Source: Planctomycetota bacterium (GTDB lineage Bacteria; Planctomycetota; UBA1135; GCA-002686595). Taken from it: a stretch of 64,000 bases of DNA. The notes under the pieces are model-generated. The model was not told the DNA's origin, did not search any database, and worked only from the letters and a program-made list of their open reading frames with translations. Location: contig JAJDET010000376.1 of assembly GCA_029259655.1 (NCBI GenBank), positions 93,356 to 157,355 of the forward strand. Reading direction: 5' to 3'. Position numbers and translations under genes: made by a program. Numbering within the stretch: position 1 is the stretch's first letter; each line of letters starts with the position of its first letter. Below, piece after piece: positions 50,662 to 59,316 of this stretch.

Positions 50662-51278
50662 GCTACATGGTCAGAGGCAGGACTCGAGATATCTTTCGCG
50701 AAGACCTTCTTCGAGCGCGCATCCCGAAAAGGTGGTGGGGGGTGAGTCTTGAGCAGATACCCGACGGGTGCCCGCACAAGGTGATCGTCGCAAAGTACAT
50801 CGACGAGATCTACGACCGAATCTTGGAGGGGGACGGTCTGTATGTGTTCGGGGCGTACAGTCAGGGGAAGTCCTCGTTGGGCGCGATCTTGGCGAAGGCC
50901 ACCATGGCTCATGGCGGTACTTCGCTGATGGTCATGGGCCCGCAGCTCAAAGACTCGTTGATATCGAGGCCAGAGTTCGACGAGGAGGAGACGTTCCCGG
51001 AGCGCATGCTGTCGGTGGACCTCCTCGTCATCGACGACCCGGAGCAGGGCGGCGACACGGCGTGGAACAAGCAGGCCGTGGAAAGGATTCTGCGTGAGCG
51101 CTCCGGTGCGAAGAGGTCGACCATACTCACGACGAATTTGGACCCTCCGAACCTCAGTGAGTTTCTCGGCAGCGGTCTTTTCCAACTGCTGAAGGAGATC
51201 ATGCTCCCGGTGCGGTGTGTGGGACACGACTGGCGTGAAGAGAAGGCTGCGAGCCTGAAGAGGAGCTTCGAAGAATGA
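50658..51278 (+). CDS. DnaC-like helicase loader (AAA+ ATPase)
   Basis: 206 residues from ATG 50658, which overlaps the initiator stop. AAA+ features: Walker A GAYSQGKSS at 65-73, Walker B LLVIDDPEQ near 125-133, and sensor I STILTTN near 163. This matches DnaC/DnaI-type loaders. It lies between the initiator and the helicase and should bring the helicase to the origin. Confidence 0.85.
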   Translation: MSYMVRGRTRDIFREDLLRARIPKRWWGVSLEQIPDGCPHKVIVAKYIDEIYDRILEGDGLYVFGAYSQGKSSLGAILAKATMAHGGTSLMVMGPQLKDSLISRPEFDEEETFPERMLSVDLLVIDDPEQGGDTAWNKQAVERILRERSGAKRSTILTTNLDPPNLSEFLGSGLFQLLKEIMLPVRCVGHDWREEKAASLKRSFEE

Positions 51279-52591
51279 ACCTACTTGGTCTTGAGTTGAT
51301 TGGCGCAGTACTCAAGTCGGGTGACTTCGAGGAGTTGCTCACCGTGGGGATCTCCGGGGAGATGTTCACAGAGATGGAACGCCCGGCGTTCACCACTATT
51401 CTTGAGCATCATCGGAAACATGGCGTCCTCCCGAAGAGGAGAACCCTGGAGGCGCTGCTTACGCCAGAGCTCGTCGAGGAGATCCCTCAGGATCCTCCGG
51501 AGCCGCTTTCATTCTACGTCGAGAGAGTGGTGAGCCGGGCACGTGGGACGCTGCTGACTCACTACACCCAGAAGGCGTTGAAGAGTCTCCAGTCAGGCAA
51601 CCCCGATGATGCGAGCGAGGTGCTCCAGAAGGCCACGTCAGAGGCGCAGAAGCTGGGCGTGCGCGGGTCTCGTGTCGTTGACCTCACCGCCGAGTACGAG
51701 CGTAGGTGGGCGGACTACTTGCACCGCCGCGGCCTCGCGCGCTCAGGCATTGGATACGACGGGCTGCCCACTCCCTGGCCGACCATGAACAAGATGACGA
51801 TGGGGCTCCAGGACGGGAGCTTCACCGTTCTGGCGGGGAGGATCTACGCGGGAAAGACCTGGACTCTCCTCGCGATGTTGCAGCACGTGTGGGAGGTCGA
51901 GAAGAAGAGTCCGTTGCTGTCGTCCATGGAGATGGCGGCGAGGCTGTTGGGGCGTAGGCTCGACACGCTGTGGTCGGGCGTCCCACACTCGGAGTTCATC
52001 CGCGGCGAGTTGGACACGCCGGACGAGGACCTCCACCTCAAGGTCATCGACGGGTACAAGGACATGCCCCCGATCTTCTGTGCGAGTCCTCCGTTGGTGA
52101 GAACCACGGACGATCTCAAGGCGCTGATCAGGGAGTACCGGCCGGATGGCGGAGTGTGGGTGGATGGCATCAACCGCATGCGCGGAGGCGGCGAGACCGA
52201 TCGCTACCGCCGAGTTGCTGAAGCAGCTGACGAGTTGAAGTTCGCTGCGGAAGATTGTCACGTGCCAGTCGTAGGCACCACTCACTTCAACCGCGAGGGC
52301 GGCAAGACTACGCGCACCAGCACGAAGGGAGACTTGGAAGACATCGGCTACTCGCTCGCGATCCCCGAGCAGGTGGACAACGCTTTCGCTGTGATGCAGA
52401 ACGAGGATCTTCGGGCCAATAGCATGGCTCTGATCAAGCGCATGAAGGTGCGTGAAGAGGCCGACAACACCCCCGGGGTCCTGATCTCGTTCAACCACAA
52501 CCGGATGGACTTCAGTGAGATCGGTCCGTGGAACGGCGATGAGGTGGACTCCGGTGAGGGTGGGTTCGGCGATGAGTCGGTGCCATTCTGA
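51275..52591 (+). CDS. dnaB: DnaB-like replicative helicase
   Basis: 438 residues, ATGA overlap with the loader. The N-terminal 125 residues are a helical DnaB-N-like domain (SGEMFTEMERPAFTTIL). The RecA-like core has Walker A AGRIYAGKT at 187-195, an SSMEM motif, Walker B GVWVDGINRM near 287-296 and a VVGTTHFNRE sensor. It unwinds DNA ahead of the polymerase. It is slightly shorter than cellular DnaB. Confidence 0.88.
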   Translation: MNLLGLELIGAVLKSGDFEELLTVGISGEMFTEMERPAFTTILEHHRKHGVLPKRRTLEALLTPELVEEIPQDPPEPLSFYVERVVSRARGTLLTHYTQKALKSLQSGNPDDASEVLQKATSEAQKLGVRGSRVVDLTAEYERRWADYLHRRGLARSGIGYDGLPTPWPTMNKMTMGLQDGSFTVLAGRIYAGKTWTLLAMLQHVWEVEKKSPLLSSMEMAARLLGRRLDTLWSGVPHSEFIRGELDTPDEDLHLKVIDGYKDMPPIFCASPPLVRTTDDLKALIREYRPDGGVWVDGINRMRGGGETDRYRRVAEAADELKFAAEDCHVPVVGTTHFNREGGKTTRTSTKGDLEDIGYSLAIPEQVDNAFAVMQNEDLRANSMALIKRMKVREEADNTPGVLISFNHNRMDFSEIGPWNGDEVDSGEGGFGDESVPF

Positions 52592-53580
52592 TGGAGGCTG
52601 AGTCGATCAAGTCGGTGGTTCGGGAGCTCGGTGCGGACAAGGTCCGCGTCGATCACCGGAACGTATGGATTCGGTGTCCGTTCGCGCCGTGGCGCCATGA
52701 GCGGGGCACCGACAGCAAGCCGAGCTGCTCGATCAAGATCGTCGACGACGGACCGTCCCCGTTCCTCTGCTGGTCGTGCAGGGAGAGTGGGTACATCACC
52801 GACATGGTGTACCGGCTCAACCGGCTCAGGGGCGGCGAGCACACGAAGCTCCTGGGTCGGGTAGAAGATGCGGAGGACAAGCTGCTGCTCAACAGCACCG
52901 TGTCTCTGGCAGACCGGTTGGAGGGGGAGTACCGAGAGGGCACGCCGCTCGTTGGAACGACCTCGTCAATCAAGACTCCGTACAACCGCCTCTACGGGGA
53001 CGAGGAGCTGGAGCGGTTCGAGAAAGGCGTTCCGGAGTATGTTCTCGAGCGCGGCATCGAGCTCGACACGTGCCGTGATTGGCAGCTGCTGATCGACAAC
53101 GATGAGTGGGACCCGCGCCTCGTGTTCCCCGTGCGTTGTTGGGAGGGGGACCTCGTGGGGTTCGTCGGCCGGCGTCTGCGACAAGACCGAGACCCGAAGT
53201 ACAAGAACTACCCCGGGTTTGATGCGGAGCACTTTCTCTACGGGGAGCACCTGATCAACCCACTGGATGAGTCCGAGCACCCGATCATCTTGGTGGAGGG
53301 CATGCTGGACGTGCTGTGGTTGTACCAGCACGGCATCGGCAGGCCGCTCGGCCTCATCGGGTCAAAGCTCACGAGCGCGAAGGTGGCGAAGATTCAGGCG
53401 TTCACCGGGGCGAGGGCAGTCATGACTCTGTTCGACGGGGACAAGTCCGGTGATCGTGCTCGCAAAGACGTGGAGCGCATGCTCGCTCCCTGTGTTCCCG
53501 TTCTGCAGTACGAGCCGCCGAGAGGGGCGGACCCCCAGGACATGGACCCTGGGGAAATCCGCAGTCTCTTTGGATGGTAA
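52591..53580 (+). CDS. DNA primase (CHC2 zinc finger + Toprim)
   Basis: 329 residues, one-base overlap with the helicase. The N-terminal zinc binding site is C29, H36, C60 and C63 (CPFAPWRH ... CWSC). Toprim residues are in IILVEGMLDVLW (E near 234) and MTLFDGDKSGDRA. It makes RNA primers for lagging-strand synthesis. The protein is shorter than DnaG and lacks a helicase-binding C-terminal domain. Confidence 0.88.
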   Translation: MEAESIKSVVRELGADKVRVDHRNVWIRCPFAPWRHERGTDSKPSCSIKIVDDGPSPFLCWSCRESGYITDMVYRLNRLRGGEHTKLLGRVEDAEDKLLLNSTVSLADRLEGEYREGTPLVGTTSSIKTPYNRLYGDEELERFEKGVPEYVLERGIELDTCRDWQLLIDNDEWDPRLVFPVRCWEGDLVGFVGRRLRQDRDPKYKNYPGFDAEHFLYGEHLINPLDESEHPIILVEGMLDVLWLYQHGIGRPLGLIGSKLTSAKVAKIQAFTGARAVMTLFDGDKSGDRARKDVERMLAPCVPVLQYEPPRGADPQDMDPGEIRSLFGW

Positions 53581-53587
53581 GGCGCAC

Positions 53588-53643
53588 TTGACGAAGGCAG
53601 AGCGTCGTAGTACGTTCTGATCGGTCAAGTTGACCCTACGACG
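53588..53643 (+). promoter_or_regulatory. Promoter with palindromic operator before SSB gene
   Basis: TTGACG (53588-53593), 17-base spacer, TACGTT (53611-53616). Near the start of transcription lies GGTCAA-G-TTGACC (53623-53635), a perfect palindrome, and the outer arms CGTCGTAG (53603-53610) and CTACGACG (53636-53643) are also complementary. This can be an operator or a structured leader. It differs from the CGGCGATCACCG promoters. Confidence 0.6.
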
Positions 53644-53691
53644 ATTTGAGTGCCAGCAGAGCTGGTCGAGACCCGAACGGAGGACAGGAAG

Positions 53692-54483
53692 ATGACCGAG
53701 AAGACCGAAGGTTCCGCCGCCGAAAAGACTGAAGAGGCGCCTTGGTGGTCGGAAGGCTACGAAGAGGGCGCGAAGATCGCCCAGGGCGACAAGAAGCGGC
53801 GCGAGAAGGCCAAGGTGGGGAGGCGCTTCAAGCTGCCCCCCGAGCCCGGGGACGACCCGGAGAACATCCGGAATGAGGCCGACGTCATCATCGTCGGCGG
53901 TGTCGCACACGCTGAGAGCGGCGATCTCACCGGCAACCCCTTCTGCATGCGCGAGCACAACCCCTACCTCGAGGGGGGATGGAAGCACACCTTCACGTGC
54001 ATGCGCCGAACCCCGCGCGGCTGCCCTTTCTGCGACAAGGGCATCAAGAACTACTACGCCGGGTTCTTCACCATCATCGACTGCCGCAGCTGGACGGACG
54101 ACGAGCGCAACGTCCACCACATGGAGCGGAAGCTTCTCGTCGTGAAGTCCGATCAGCTGCCGATGTTCAAGACCTTCGACACCCAGCTCGAGGGCGGCAT
54201 CGTTGGCCAGCAGTTCCACGTCACGCGCACTGGCGATCGAAAGTACGCCATCGGTGACGTCTGGGTCCCCACGAAGAAGGTGGCCCTCGCCGAGCTCGAG
54301 AACTCCAAGGGCGAGCGCGTCGACACGACCCTGATTCCGTACCGCAAGATCCTGGCGCCTCTCTCTCACGATGAGGCGGTCGCGGCCATCGCGGGCTACA
54401 CGCCGCAGAACGAGGGCCGCGGCGGTGGCGGCGGTGGCGGCGGTGGCGGTGGGTACGGCAAGGACAAGGTCGTCAAGTACTGA
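53692..54483 (+). CDS. Single-stranded DNA-binding protein (gp32-like zinc site)
   Basis: 263 residues from ATG 53692, eight bases after GGAGG; the upstream GTG 53650 lies in the leader palindrome region. The zinc-like site H99, C103, C111, C114 (KHTFTC....GCPFC) resembles T4 gp32. It lies in a beta-rich core (FFTIIDCRSWTD; KLLVVKSDQ). The C-terminus is a run of glycines followed by YGKDKVVKY. It protects single-stranded DNA during replication. The tail is basic, not acidic as in most SSBs, which is unusual. Confidence 0.75.
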   Translation: MTEKTEGSAAEKTEEAPWWSEGYEEGAKIAQGDKKRREKAKVGRRFKLPPEPGDDPENIRNEADVIIVGGVAHAESGDLTGNPFCMREHNPYLEGGWKHTFTCMRRTPRGCPFCDKGIKNYYAGFFTIIDCRSWTDDERNVHHMERKLLVVKSDQLPMFKTFDTQLEGGIVGQQFHVTRTGDRKYAIGDVWVPTKKVALAELENSKGERVDTTLIPYRKILAPLSHDEAVAAIAGYTPQNEGRGGGGGGGGGGGYGKDKVVKY

Positions 54484-54497
54484 TCTCGTTACGCCAC

Positions 54498-54541
54498 GGC
54501 CGTTGAGCGTCTGCCTCCCCGGCGCGCTCAGCGGCCTCTTT
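54498..54541 (+). terminator. Intrinsic terminator after SSB gene
   Basis: GGCCGTTGAGCG (54498-54509) pairs with CGCTCAGCGGCC (54525-54536) with one G-U pair: a 12-bp stem and 15-base loop, followed by TCTTT. It would separate abundant SSB mRNA from the polymerase gene. Confidence 0.7.
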
Positions 54542-54558
54542 GACGAGGTGTTCTGTTC

Positions 54559-56454
54559 GTGCGCGACTACGCCCGAGAACTCGACGTAGCACTCGAGGCC
54601 ATTGAGTACTCGGAGACGGGTATCTTCGGCTTCGACCTTGAGACCACCGGGTTCGATCCCATCAAGGATCGCATCGAGTGGTTCTCTCTCGCGGTCCGCG
54701 ATGCGGACGGCGAGGTGAAGGGCTGGGCCTTCCCTCTTGTAGGGGAGGGAGCTCTTCCCTACACGAAGACGCTCCATCGTCTGAAGCCGCTGCTCAGCAT
54801 GAGGCGCTACACCTGCGCCGGGTGGAACCTCGCGTTCGATTTCAAGTTCATGCTCGCGGCGATGTCGGGGCTTGAGCTCGGATGCCGCGTAGCCGATGGG
54901 ATGAACGGCAAGATGCTTCTGGAGGAGCGGGCGAAGATGCCCGGTCTGAAGGAGACCGTGCTGGCCGACTTCGGCTACCAGATGCAGACCTACGATGAGG
55001 CCACCGGCCTCTTCGGTGACTTCGAGGGGTACTCCACAGAGGACGCCATCTGGGCACTCAGGGAGGTCGAAGAGCGAGTGCTCCCGCACATCAAGGCGCA
55101 AGGCCTCGAGAAGCTCTTCTACGATCTCGAAGGTGAGGTCACCAAAGTCGTTACGGAGATGGAGCTGCACGGCCTCTTCATCGATCGTGATCATGTCGAG
55201 CGCATGCGCGAGGTGTTCGAGAAGGAAGCGATCGATCGGGAGGCGGAGTGCTACGAGCTTGCCGGCGAGCGGTTCGACATCGACTCGCCGCAGCAGGTGG
55301 CGGAGATCCTGTACGACCGCCTGAGGATCGACGCGTCGGGCATCCCGGTAGGCAAGAGCGGAGTCTCGAGCACCGCGAAGCAGTGGCTGGAGATTCTCGG
55401 CAAGGAGCACCGGATCGCGGCATCGATCTTGGAGTACCGCGCCGCGAACAAGATCCTGTCCACGTACATCCGACCGTGGCTGGGTGAATGGGTCGGCGTT
55501 GACGGGAGGATCCACGCTCACTTCTTGCAGCTCGGCACAGAGAGCGGACGGTTCTCTTGCATTAGGCCGAACCTCCAGAACATCCCGAAGAACCCCTGGA
55601 GCGGGCTCCGCCATGCGATCTCTGCGCCCACAGGGAAGGTGCTGATCCAGGCGGACTGGAGTCAGGTCGAACTCCGGCTGATGGCGTACATGTCGGGCGA
55701 CGCGACTATGCTCAGCGCGTACGTCGGATCCAACCCGAGAGACATCCACCAGATCACGCTGGAGCGCACGGGGTGCGGCAGCCGACGGAACGCCAAGGCG
55801 ATCAATTTCGGTCTGCTGTATGGGATGGGGCCCGGAAGACTTGCGGAGCGGCTGGGCGTCGAGTTCGAGGACGGCGAGCGCTGGCACAAGAACTTCTTCG
55901 ACACCTACTCTGGAATCAACCGGCTGCGCCAGCAAGTGCTGGACGTGCTCAAGAAGCAGGGGTACGTCAAGAGCATCACGGGCCGCCGCCGCCGCTTCTC
56001 CAAGATGGAGATCAAGAACCTTCGCTGGCTCGACGACGTCCACCGCGAGGCGGTGAACTTCATCATTCAGGGGTCGGCGGGGGACTTGCTCAAGATCGCG
56101 ATCAGGAACCTGTCGAAGGAGTTGACGCGGCTGCGCGCCGAGGACCCTCTGTGGGAGCAGGTGAAGATCGTCTCGCTTATTCACGACGAGATGGTGGTGG
56201 AGGCTCCCACAGAGATTGCGCACCAGACTGCAGAGTTGGTTCGGTACTTCATGGAGAACGCGGTGACGCTCCAGACGAAGCAGGGACCGCTCAGTCTCAC
56301 CGCGGACGTGGCCATCGTGCGGTCGTGGGGGGAGTCCGGCCTGGACTCCGAAGTCCGTCTCAAGGAGTACGAGTCGCAAGGCATGAACGAAGACGAGCTG
56401 CAATTCTTCTTCCCAGACCAGGACCTCGACGAGCTGAGGTCGTTGGCGGCATGA
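54559..56454 (+). CDS. polA-like: Family A DNA polymerase with proofreading exonuclease
   Basis: 631 residues from GTG 54559. Exonuclease motifs: GFDLETTGF (D26, E28), NLAFDFKF, and YSTEDAIWAL, all intact, so proofreading should be active. Polymerase motifs: QADWSQVELRL (A), RRNAKAINFGLLYGMG (O helix with K and F at the nucleotide-discriminating positions), and IHDEMVVE (C). There is no 5'-3' exonuclease domain. It replicates the phage genome. Confidence 0.95.
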   Translation: MRDYARELDVALEAIEYSETGIFGFDLETTGFDPIKDRIEWFSLAVRDADGEVKGWAFPLVGEGALPYTKTLHRLKPLLSMRRYTCAGWNLAFDFKFMLAAMSGLELGCRVADGMNGKMLLEERAKMPGLKETVLADFGYQMQTYDEATGLFGDFEGYSTEDAIWALREVEERVLPHIKAQGLEKLFYDLEGEVTKVVTEMELHGLFIDRDHVERMREVFEKEAIDREAECYELAGERFDIDSPQQVAEILYDRLRIDASGIPVGKSGVSSTAKQWLEILGKEHRIAASILEYRAANKILSTYIRPWLGEWVGVDGRIHAHFLQLGTESGRFSCIRPNLQNIPKNPWSGLRHAISAPTGKVLIQADWSQVELRLMAYMSGDATMLSAYVGSNPRDIHQITLERTGCGSRRNAKAINFGLLYGMGPGRLAERLGVEFEDGERWHKNFFDTYSGINRLRQQVLDVLKKQGYVKSITGRRRRFSKMEIKNLRWLDDVHREAVNFIIQGSAGDLLKIAIRNLSKELTRLRAEDPLWEQVKIVSLIHDEMVVEAPTEIAHQTAELVRYFMENAVTLQTKQGPLSLTADVAIVRSWGESGLDSEVRLKEYESQGMNEDELQFFFPDQDLDELRSLAA

Positions 56455-57860
56455 TTGAGGCAGGCGCACTACTGTGGATCCCCGAAGAGTGGGTTGGCGA
56501 CATGATCCAGCTCAAGGACGAGCTCACTCTCTGGCAGCGCCCCGCAAAGGTGTGGAACCCTGATGCTGTCACGGTGGCGGTGCCTCTGTGGCGTGCTCGG
56601 AAGGGCCAGCTGGGTGTTCCGAGAGACTTCGGTTTCCACAGGCACCCGCCAGAGTCTTTCCGCGATCACCGTGCGTACGGACGGCCGATAAGCCTCGAGT
56701 TCACCGGCCCGTTGGGCGGGCCTGATTTCGAGCAGCAGCCGGCAGCGGTAGACCGAATCATAGAGCTGCTGAACACACGGCCGTCAGGCGGAACCATCCT
56801 CCAGGCACCCTGCGGCTACGGCAAGACCGTGATGGGGATTGCAATCGCCTGCAGGATGGGTGTCACCACGGTAGTTCTTGTCCACAAGGAGTTCCTCGCC
56901 GAGCAGTGGGAGGACCGACTGCTATCGAACACACCCATCCGTCGGAACGAGATAGGCCGCGTGCAGGGAGACCGCTGCGAGCTCTCTGGAAAGAAGGTCG
57001 TGATCGCGATGGTGCAGTCTCTGATGTCGAGAGACTACGGCCCCCTGTTCCGTGATTGGGGCGGCTTGCTAATCGTCGACGAGGTGCACCGGATGGCGGC
57101 GCCGGAGTGGGGGCAGGCAGTGCTCCAGATCCCTGCGCGGTATCGCTTGGGGCTGTCTGCCACGCCGAAGCGATCGGACGGCCTTCAGAGATCGTTCCTC
57201 TGGCACATAGGGCCGGTTGGTTCGGTGATCGACGCAGTGAGGATCAAGCCGCAAGCAGTCCAGTTCTACCTCCCCAAGCTCTGCCCCTACTTGAAGAAGG
57301 GGAAGACCCCGCTCGCATCACCCATGGTGTCGCTCCTCGCCGGCACGAGCTCGAAGGCGGTGGAGGGGAAGGCAGGCAGAGAGAGCTGCTCGCGCCCCAA
57401 CGCGGGCAGCGTGAAGAGGAACTCCATCATCGTCGCGGAGGTAATCCGAGCCGCCAGGGCGGACAGGAAGATCCTGGCGCTGAGCGATCGGCTCGTGCAC
57501 CTCAGGGAGATGATGCTGGCCGTGCACTCAGCTCTGCCGAAGGTGACGCAGTATCGGTACATGGCCGGGATGACCCGCCAGCAGCGCGATGACGCGGAGA
57601 AGTGCCAGATCCTTTGGGCGACGTACGGGATGGTCAAGGAGGGCCTTGATATCGCAGAGCTGGACACCCTGGTGCTGACGCTCCCCAAGGGGGACGTGGA
57701 GCAGGCGGTGGGAAGGATCCAGCGCGTGTTCGACGGGAAGAAGGATCCAATGGTCCTTGACTTCGTCGATCCGGTGCATCCGTTCAAGCGGATGGGCGAG
57801 AGAAGACTGAACTACTACAGGGAACAGGGGTTCGAGGTGCAGGGGGTTTCCCGTGGTTGA
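56451..57860 (+). CDS. SF2 helicase (UvsW-like)
   Basis: 469 residues from ATG 56451, ATGA overlap with the polymerase. Motif I APCGYGKT at 119-126, motif Ia HKEFLAEQW, motif II VDEVH near 207-211, motif III LGLSATPKR, and motif VI AVGRIQR. This fits the SF2 helicases that rewind or branch-migrate DNA. It ends where the next putative promoter begins. Confidence 0.9.
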   Translation: MIEAGALLWIPEEWVGDMIQLKDELTLWQRPAKVWNPDAVTVAVPLWRARKGQLGVPRDFGFHRHPPESFRDHRAYGRPISLEFTGPLGGPDFEQQPAAVDRIIELLNTRPSGGTILQAPCGYGKTVMGIAIACRMGVTTVVLVHKEFLAEQWEDRLLSNTPIRRNEIGRVQGDRCELSGKKVVIAMVQSLMSRDYGPLFRDWGGLLIVDEVHRMAAPEWGQAVLQIPARYRLGLSATPKRSDGLQRSFLWHIGPVGSVIDAVRIKPQAVQFYLPKLCPYLKKGKTPLASPMVSLLAGTSSKAVEGKAGRESCSRPNAGSVKRNSIIVAEVIRAARADRKILALSDRLVHLREMMLAVHSALPKVTQYRYMAGMTRQQRDDAEKCQILWATYGMVKEGLDIAELDTLVLTLPKGDVEQAVGRIQRVFDGKKDPMVLDFVDPVHPFKRMGERRLNYYREQGFEVQGVSRG

Positions 57861-57885
57861 CGAAGGTACTTCTCCTGAGTAGGAT
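57857..57885 (+). promoter_or_regulatory. Possible promoter at the start of the 57.9 kb gene
   Basis: TTGACG (57857-57862), 17-base spacer, TAGGAT (57880-57885). The first ten bases, TTGACGAAGG, equal those of the SSB promoter. The -10 ends nine bases before ATG 57895, so the leader would be very short; AGGA inside the -10 could instead be the ribosome site. Confidence 0.45.
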
Positions 57886-57894
57886 CATGCGCCA

Positions 57895-58406
57895 TGGGCC
57901 GCAGTTTCAAAGACTACTACCTGCAGAACGCTGAGGCGATCAACGAACGCCGGCGCAAGCGCTATCGGGAAGAGAAGTCTCTTCGGGACAACGCTCGCCG
58001 CAGGGCGTCGGAAGCGTGGTCGGAGGCCGACCCGGTGCGCGTGGCTGTGCGTCAGCGAGAGATCGCAGACGCGGTCAAGCAAGTGGGGGACGTCCCATCC
58101 GACCGCAGGCATTGCCGGTACGTGAGGCTCCGCGGGCGGGTCGGAGTCCTGGCCGGGACCAAGGTCTACTCGGTCCTCGCCGTGTCGAAAGTGTTGGGGG
58201 TGTCCACGGACACTCTTCGTCGCAGGTGGATTCCCGCCGGCGCGCTCCCGCCGCACTCCTGGAAAGATGGTGTGGGCGGTAGGTGGTGGACGCACGACAG
58301 GGTCACGTTCGCCAGACGCGTCGTGCTCGATCACCGAGCTAAGCACGTGTCGGTAGACGACTTTGCCCGCGTGGTGCGGAGGGAGTGGAGGAAGAGACGT
58401 GGTTGA
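57895..58406 (+). CDS. MerR-type HTH DNA-binding protein
   Basis: 170 residues. A charged, helical N-terminus (basic-rich RRRKRYREEKSLRDNARRRA) is followed by a MerR-like HTH at about 90-125 (VYSVLAVSKVLGVSTDTLRRRW) and a WWTHDRV wing. Probably a phage transcription factor or DNA-binding protein. The putative promoter upstream overlaps the previous gene's end. Confidence 0.65.
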
Positions 58407-58686
58407 GATTTTCACTACCACCATCGACCGGGATGGCCGGGAGTCTGTCCACAACGAGATGGTCTCCCAAGACGATTTCGGGTTCTCTGTCCCCGCCTGG
58501 GCCAGGGACGCGTTCCGGGTCAAGGTCGTGCGCGGCTTGACGGTCAGCGTGGGGTTCAGGCTCAAGGTGGTGGCGGATGTTGCGGTGGTAGCAGACTGTC
58601 ATTTCGAGGACTTGGACGAGGTCCAGAAGTGGGCGCAGCAGCGCGCCACTGGTCGCGTCCTCTCAGAGATCGAGGCGCTGAAATAA
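58399..58686 (+). CDS. Small protein, first of a tandem paralogous pair
   Basis: 95 residues from GTG 58399, seven bases after GGAGG. Beta-rich (FRVKVVRGLTVSVGFRLKVV) ending in a helix (VQKWAQQRATGRVLSEIEAL). It shares the V..RGLT..(V/L)G..., W and L..E..(A)L pattern with the next protein. Function unknown. Confidence 0.6.
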   Translation: MVEIFTTTIDRDGRESVHNEMVSQDDFGFSVPAWARDAFRVKVVRGLTVSVGFRLKVVADVAVVADCHFEDLDEVQKWAQQRATGRVLSEIEALK

Positions 58687-58687
58687 C

Positions 58688-58936
58688 ATGAGCGATCAAG
58701 AACTTCCCTTCGATGTGCACCCCGGCGAAAACGCACGCGTGCGCATCTCTCGTGGCCTGACCATCAACCTGGGCAACTTTAGCTCGGCAAGACTCGACGT
58801 AGGTCTCGAGGTTCCGTGCGTGTTCTCACCGGAGAACGCTGCGGCGGCTCACGACTGGACCACGGACTGGTGCAACGGCAAGCTCCGGAGCGAGGCGCGC
58901 GGGCTGAACGAGAAGATCGCCCAGATCATGGGGTGA
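58688..58936 (+). CDS. Small protein, second of the tandem paralogous pair
   Basis: 82 residues. VRISRGLTINLGN, LDVGLEVPCVFS, W..DW and LRSEARGLNEKI align with the preceding protein, so these are diverged duplicates. Function unknown; single-domain beta/alpha proteins. Confidence 0.6.
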   Translation: MSDQELPFDVHPGENARVRISRGLTINLGNFSSARLDVGLEVPCVFSPENAAAAHDWTTDWCNGKLRSEARGLNEKIAQIMG

Positions 58937-58941
58937 GCGAC

Positions 58942-59316
58942 ATGTCGGACGCGGACGCCGAGATTATTCTTGAGGTGGTCACCGAGATTGGGCCGCAACC
59001 GTCGCCCCCTGGTGCCTACGCCAAGTTCTCCTGCCCGCCGCCTGTTTGGTGGCGGACGGCTGATCTCAATGACATCAGGATCGTCGACATGCAGGATTCG
59101 CATCTATCGTCAGCTCTGAGGGTGGTCACCAGGATCACGGTCAAGTGCCTCGCAGAGTTTCGTGTTGCGGTGAGGGACGAGGACACTTGGGTGTTGGAAG
59201 AGCTGCGTGATTCTCTGCTGCATTTCTACCGGGCCATGATCGCGATGAGGCAAGAGCGCCATCGCCGCGGCCTCAACAAGGTCAAGCTGGTCACGACTCT
59301 GGAGGACCTTCGGTGA
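58942..59316 (+). CDS. Unknown protein before recA
   Basis: 124 residues from ATG 58942; GTG 58933 is an alternative. Two halves: a beta region (YAKFSCPPPVWWRTADLNDIRIVDM in parts) and a helical one (WVLEELRDSLLHFYRAMIAMRQE). Its stop overlaps the recA start. Confidence 0.55.
   Translation: MSDADAEIILEVVTEIGPQPSPPGAYAKFSCPPPVWWRTADLNDIRIVDMQDSHLSSALRVVTRITVKCLAEFRVAVRDEDTWVLEELRDSLLHFYRAMIAMRQERHRRGLNKVKLVTTLEDLR

Noticed and set aside
53650..53691. GTG 53650 as SSB start
   Set aside because: It falls next to the leader palindrome with no ribosome site, while ATG 53692 follows GGAGG at a good distance.
53362..56469. Open frame of over 1000 codons on the minus strand
   Set aside because: It is antisense to the SSB and polymerase genes, whose motifs are unmistakable; long antisense frames are common at high GC. 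The same applies to the 700-codon antisense frame across the sheath gene (15872-17980).
56661..56671. CGCGATCACCG resembling the operator
   Set aside because: Inside the SF2 helicase gene, without promoter elements; probably chance in GC-rich coding DNA.
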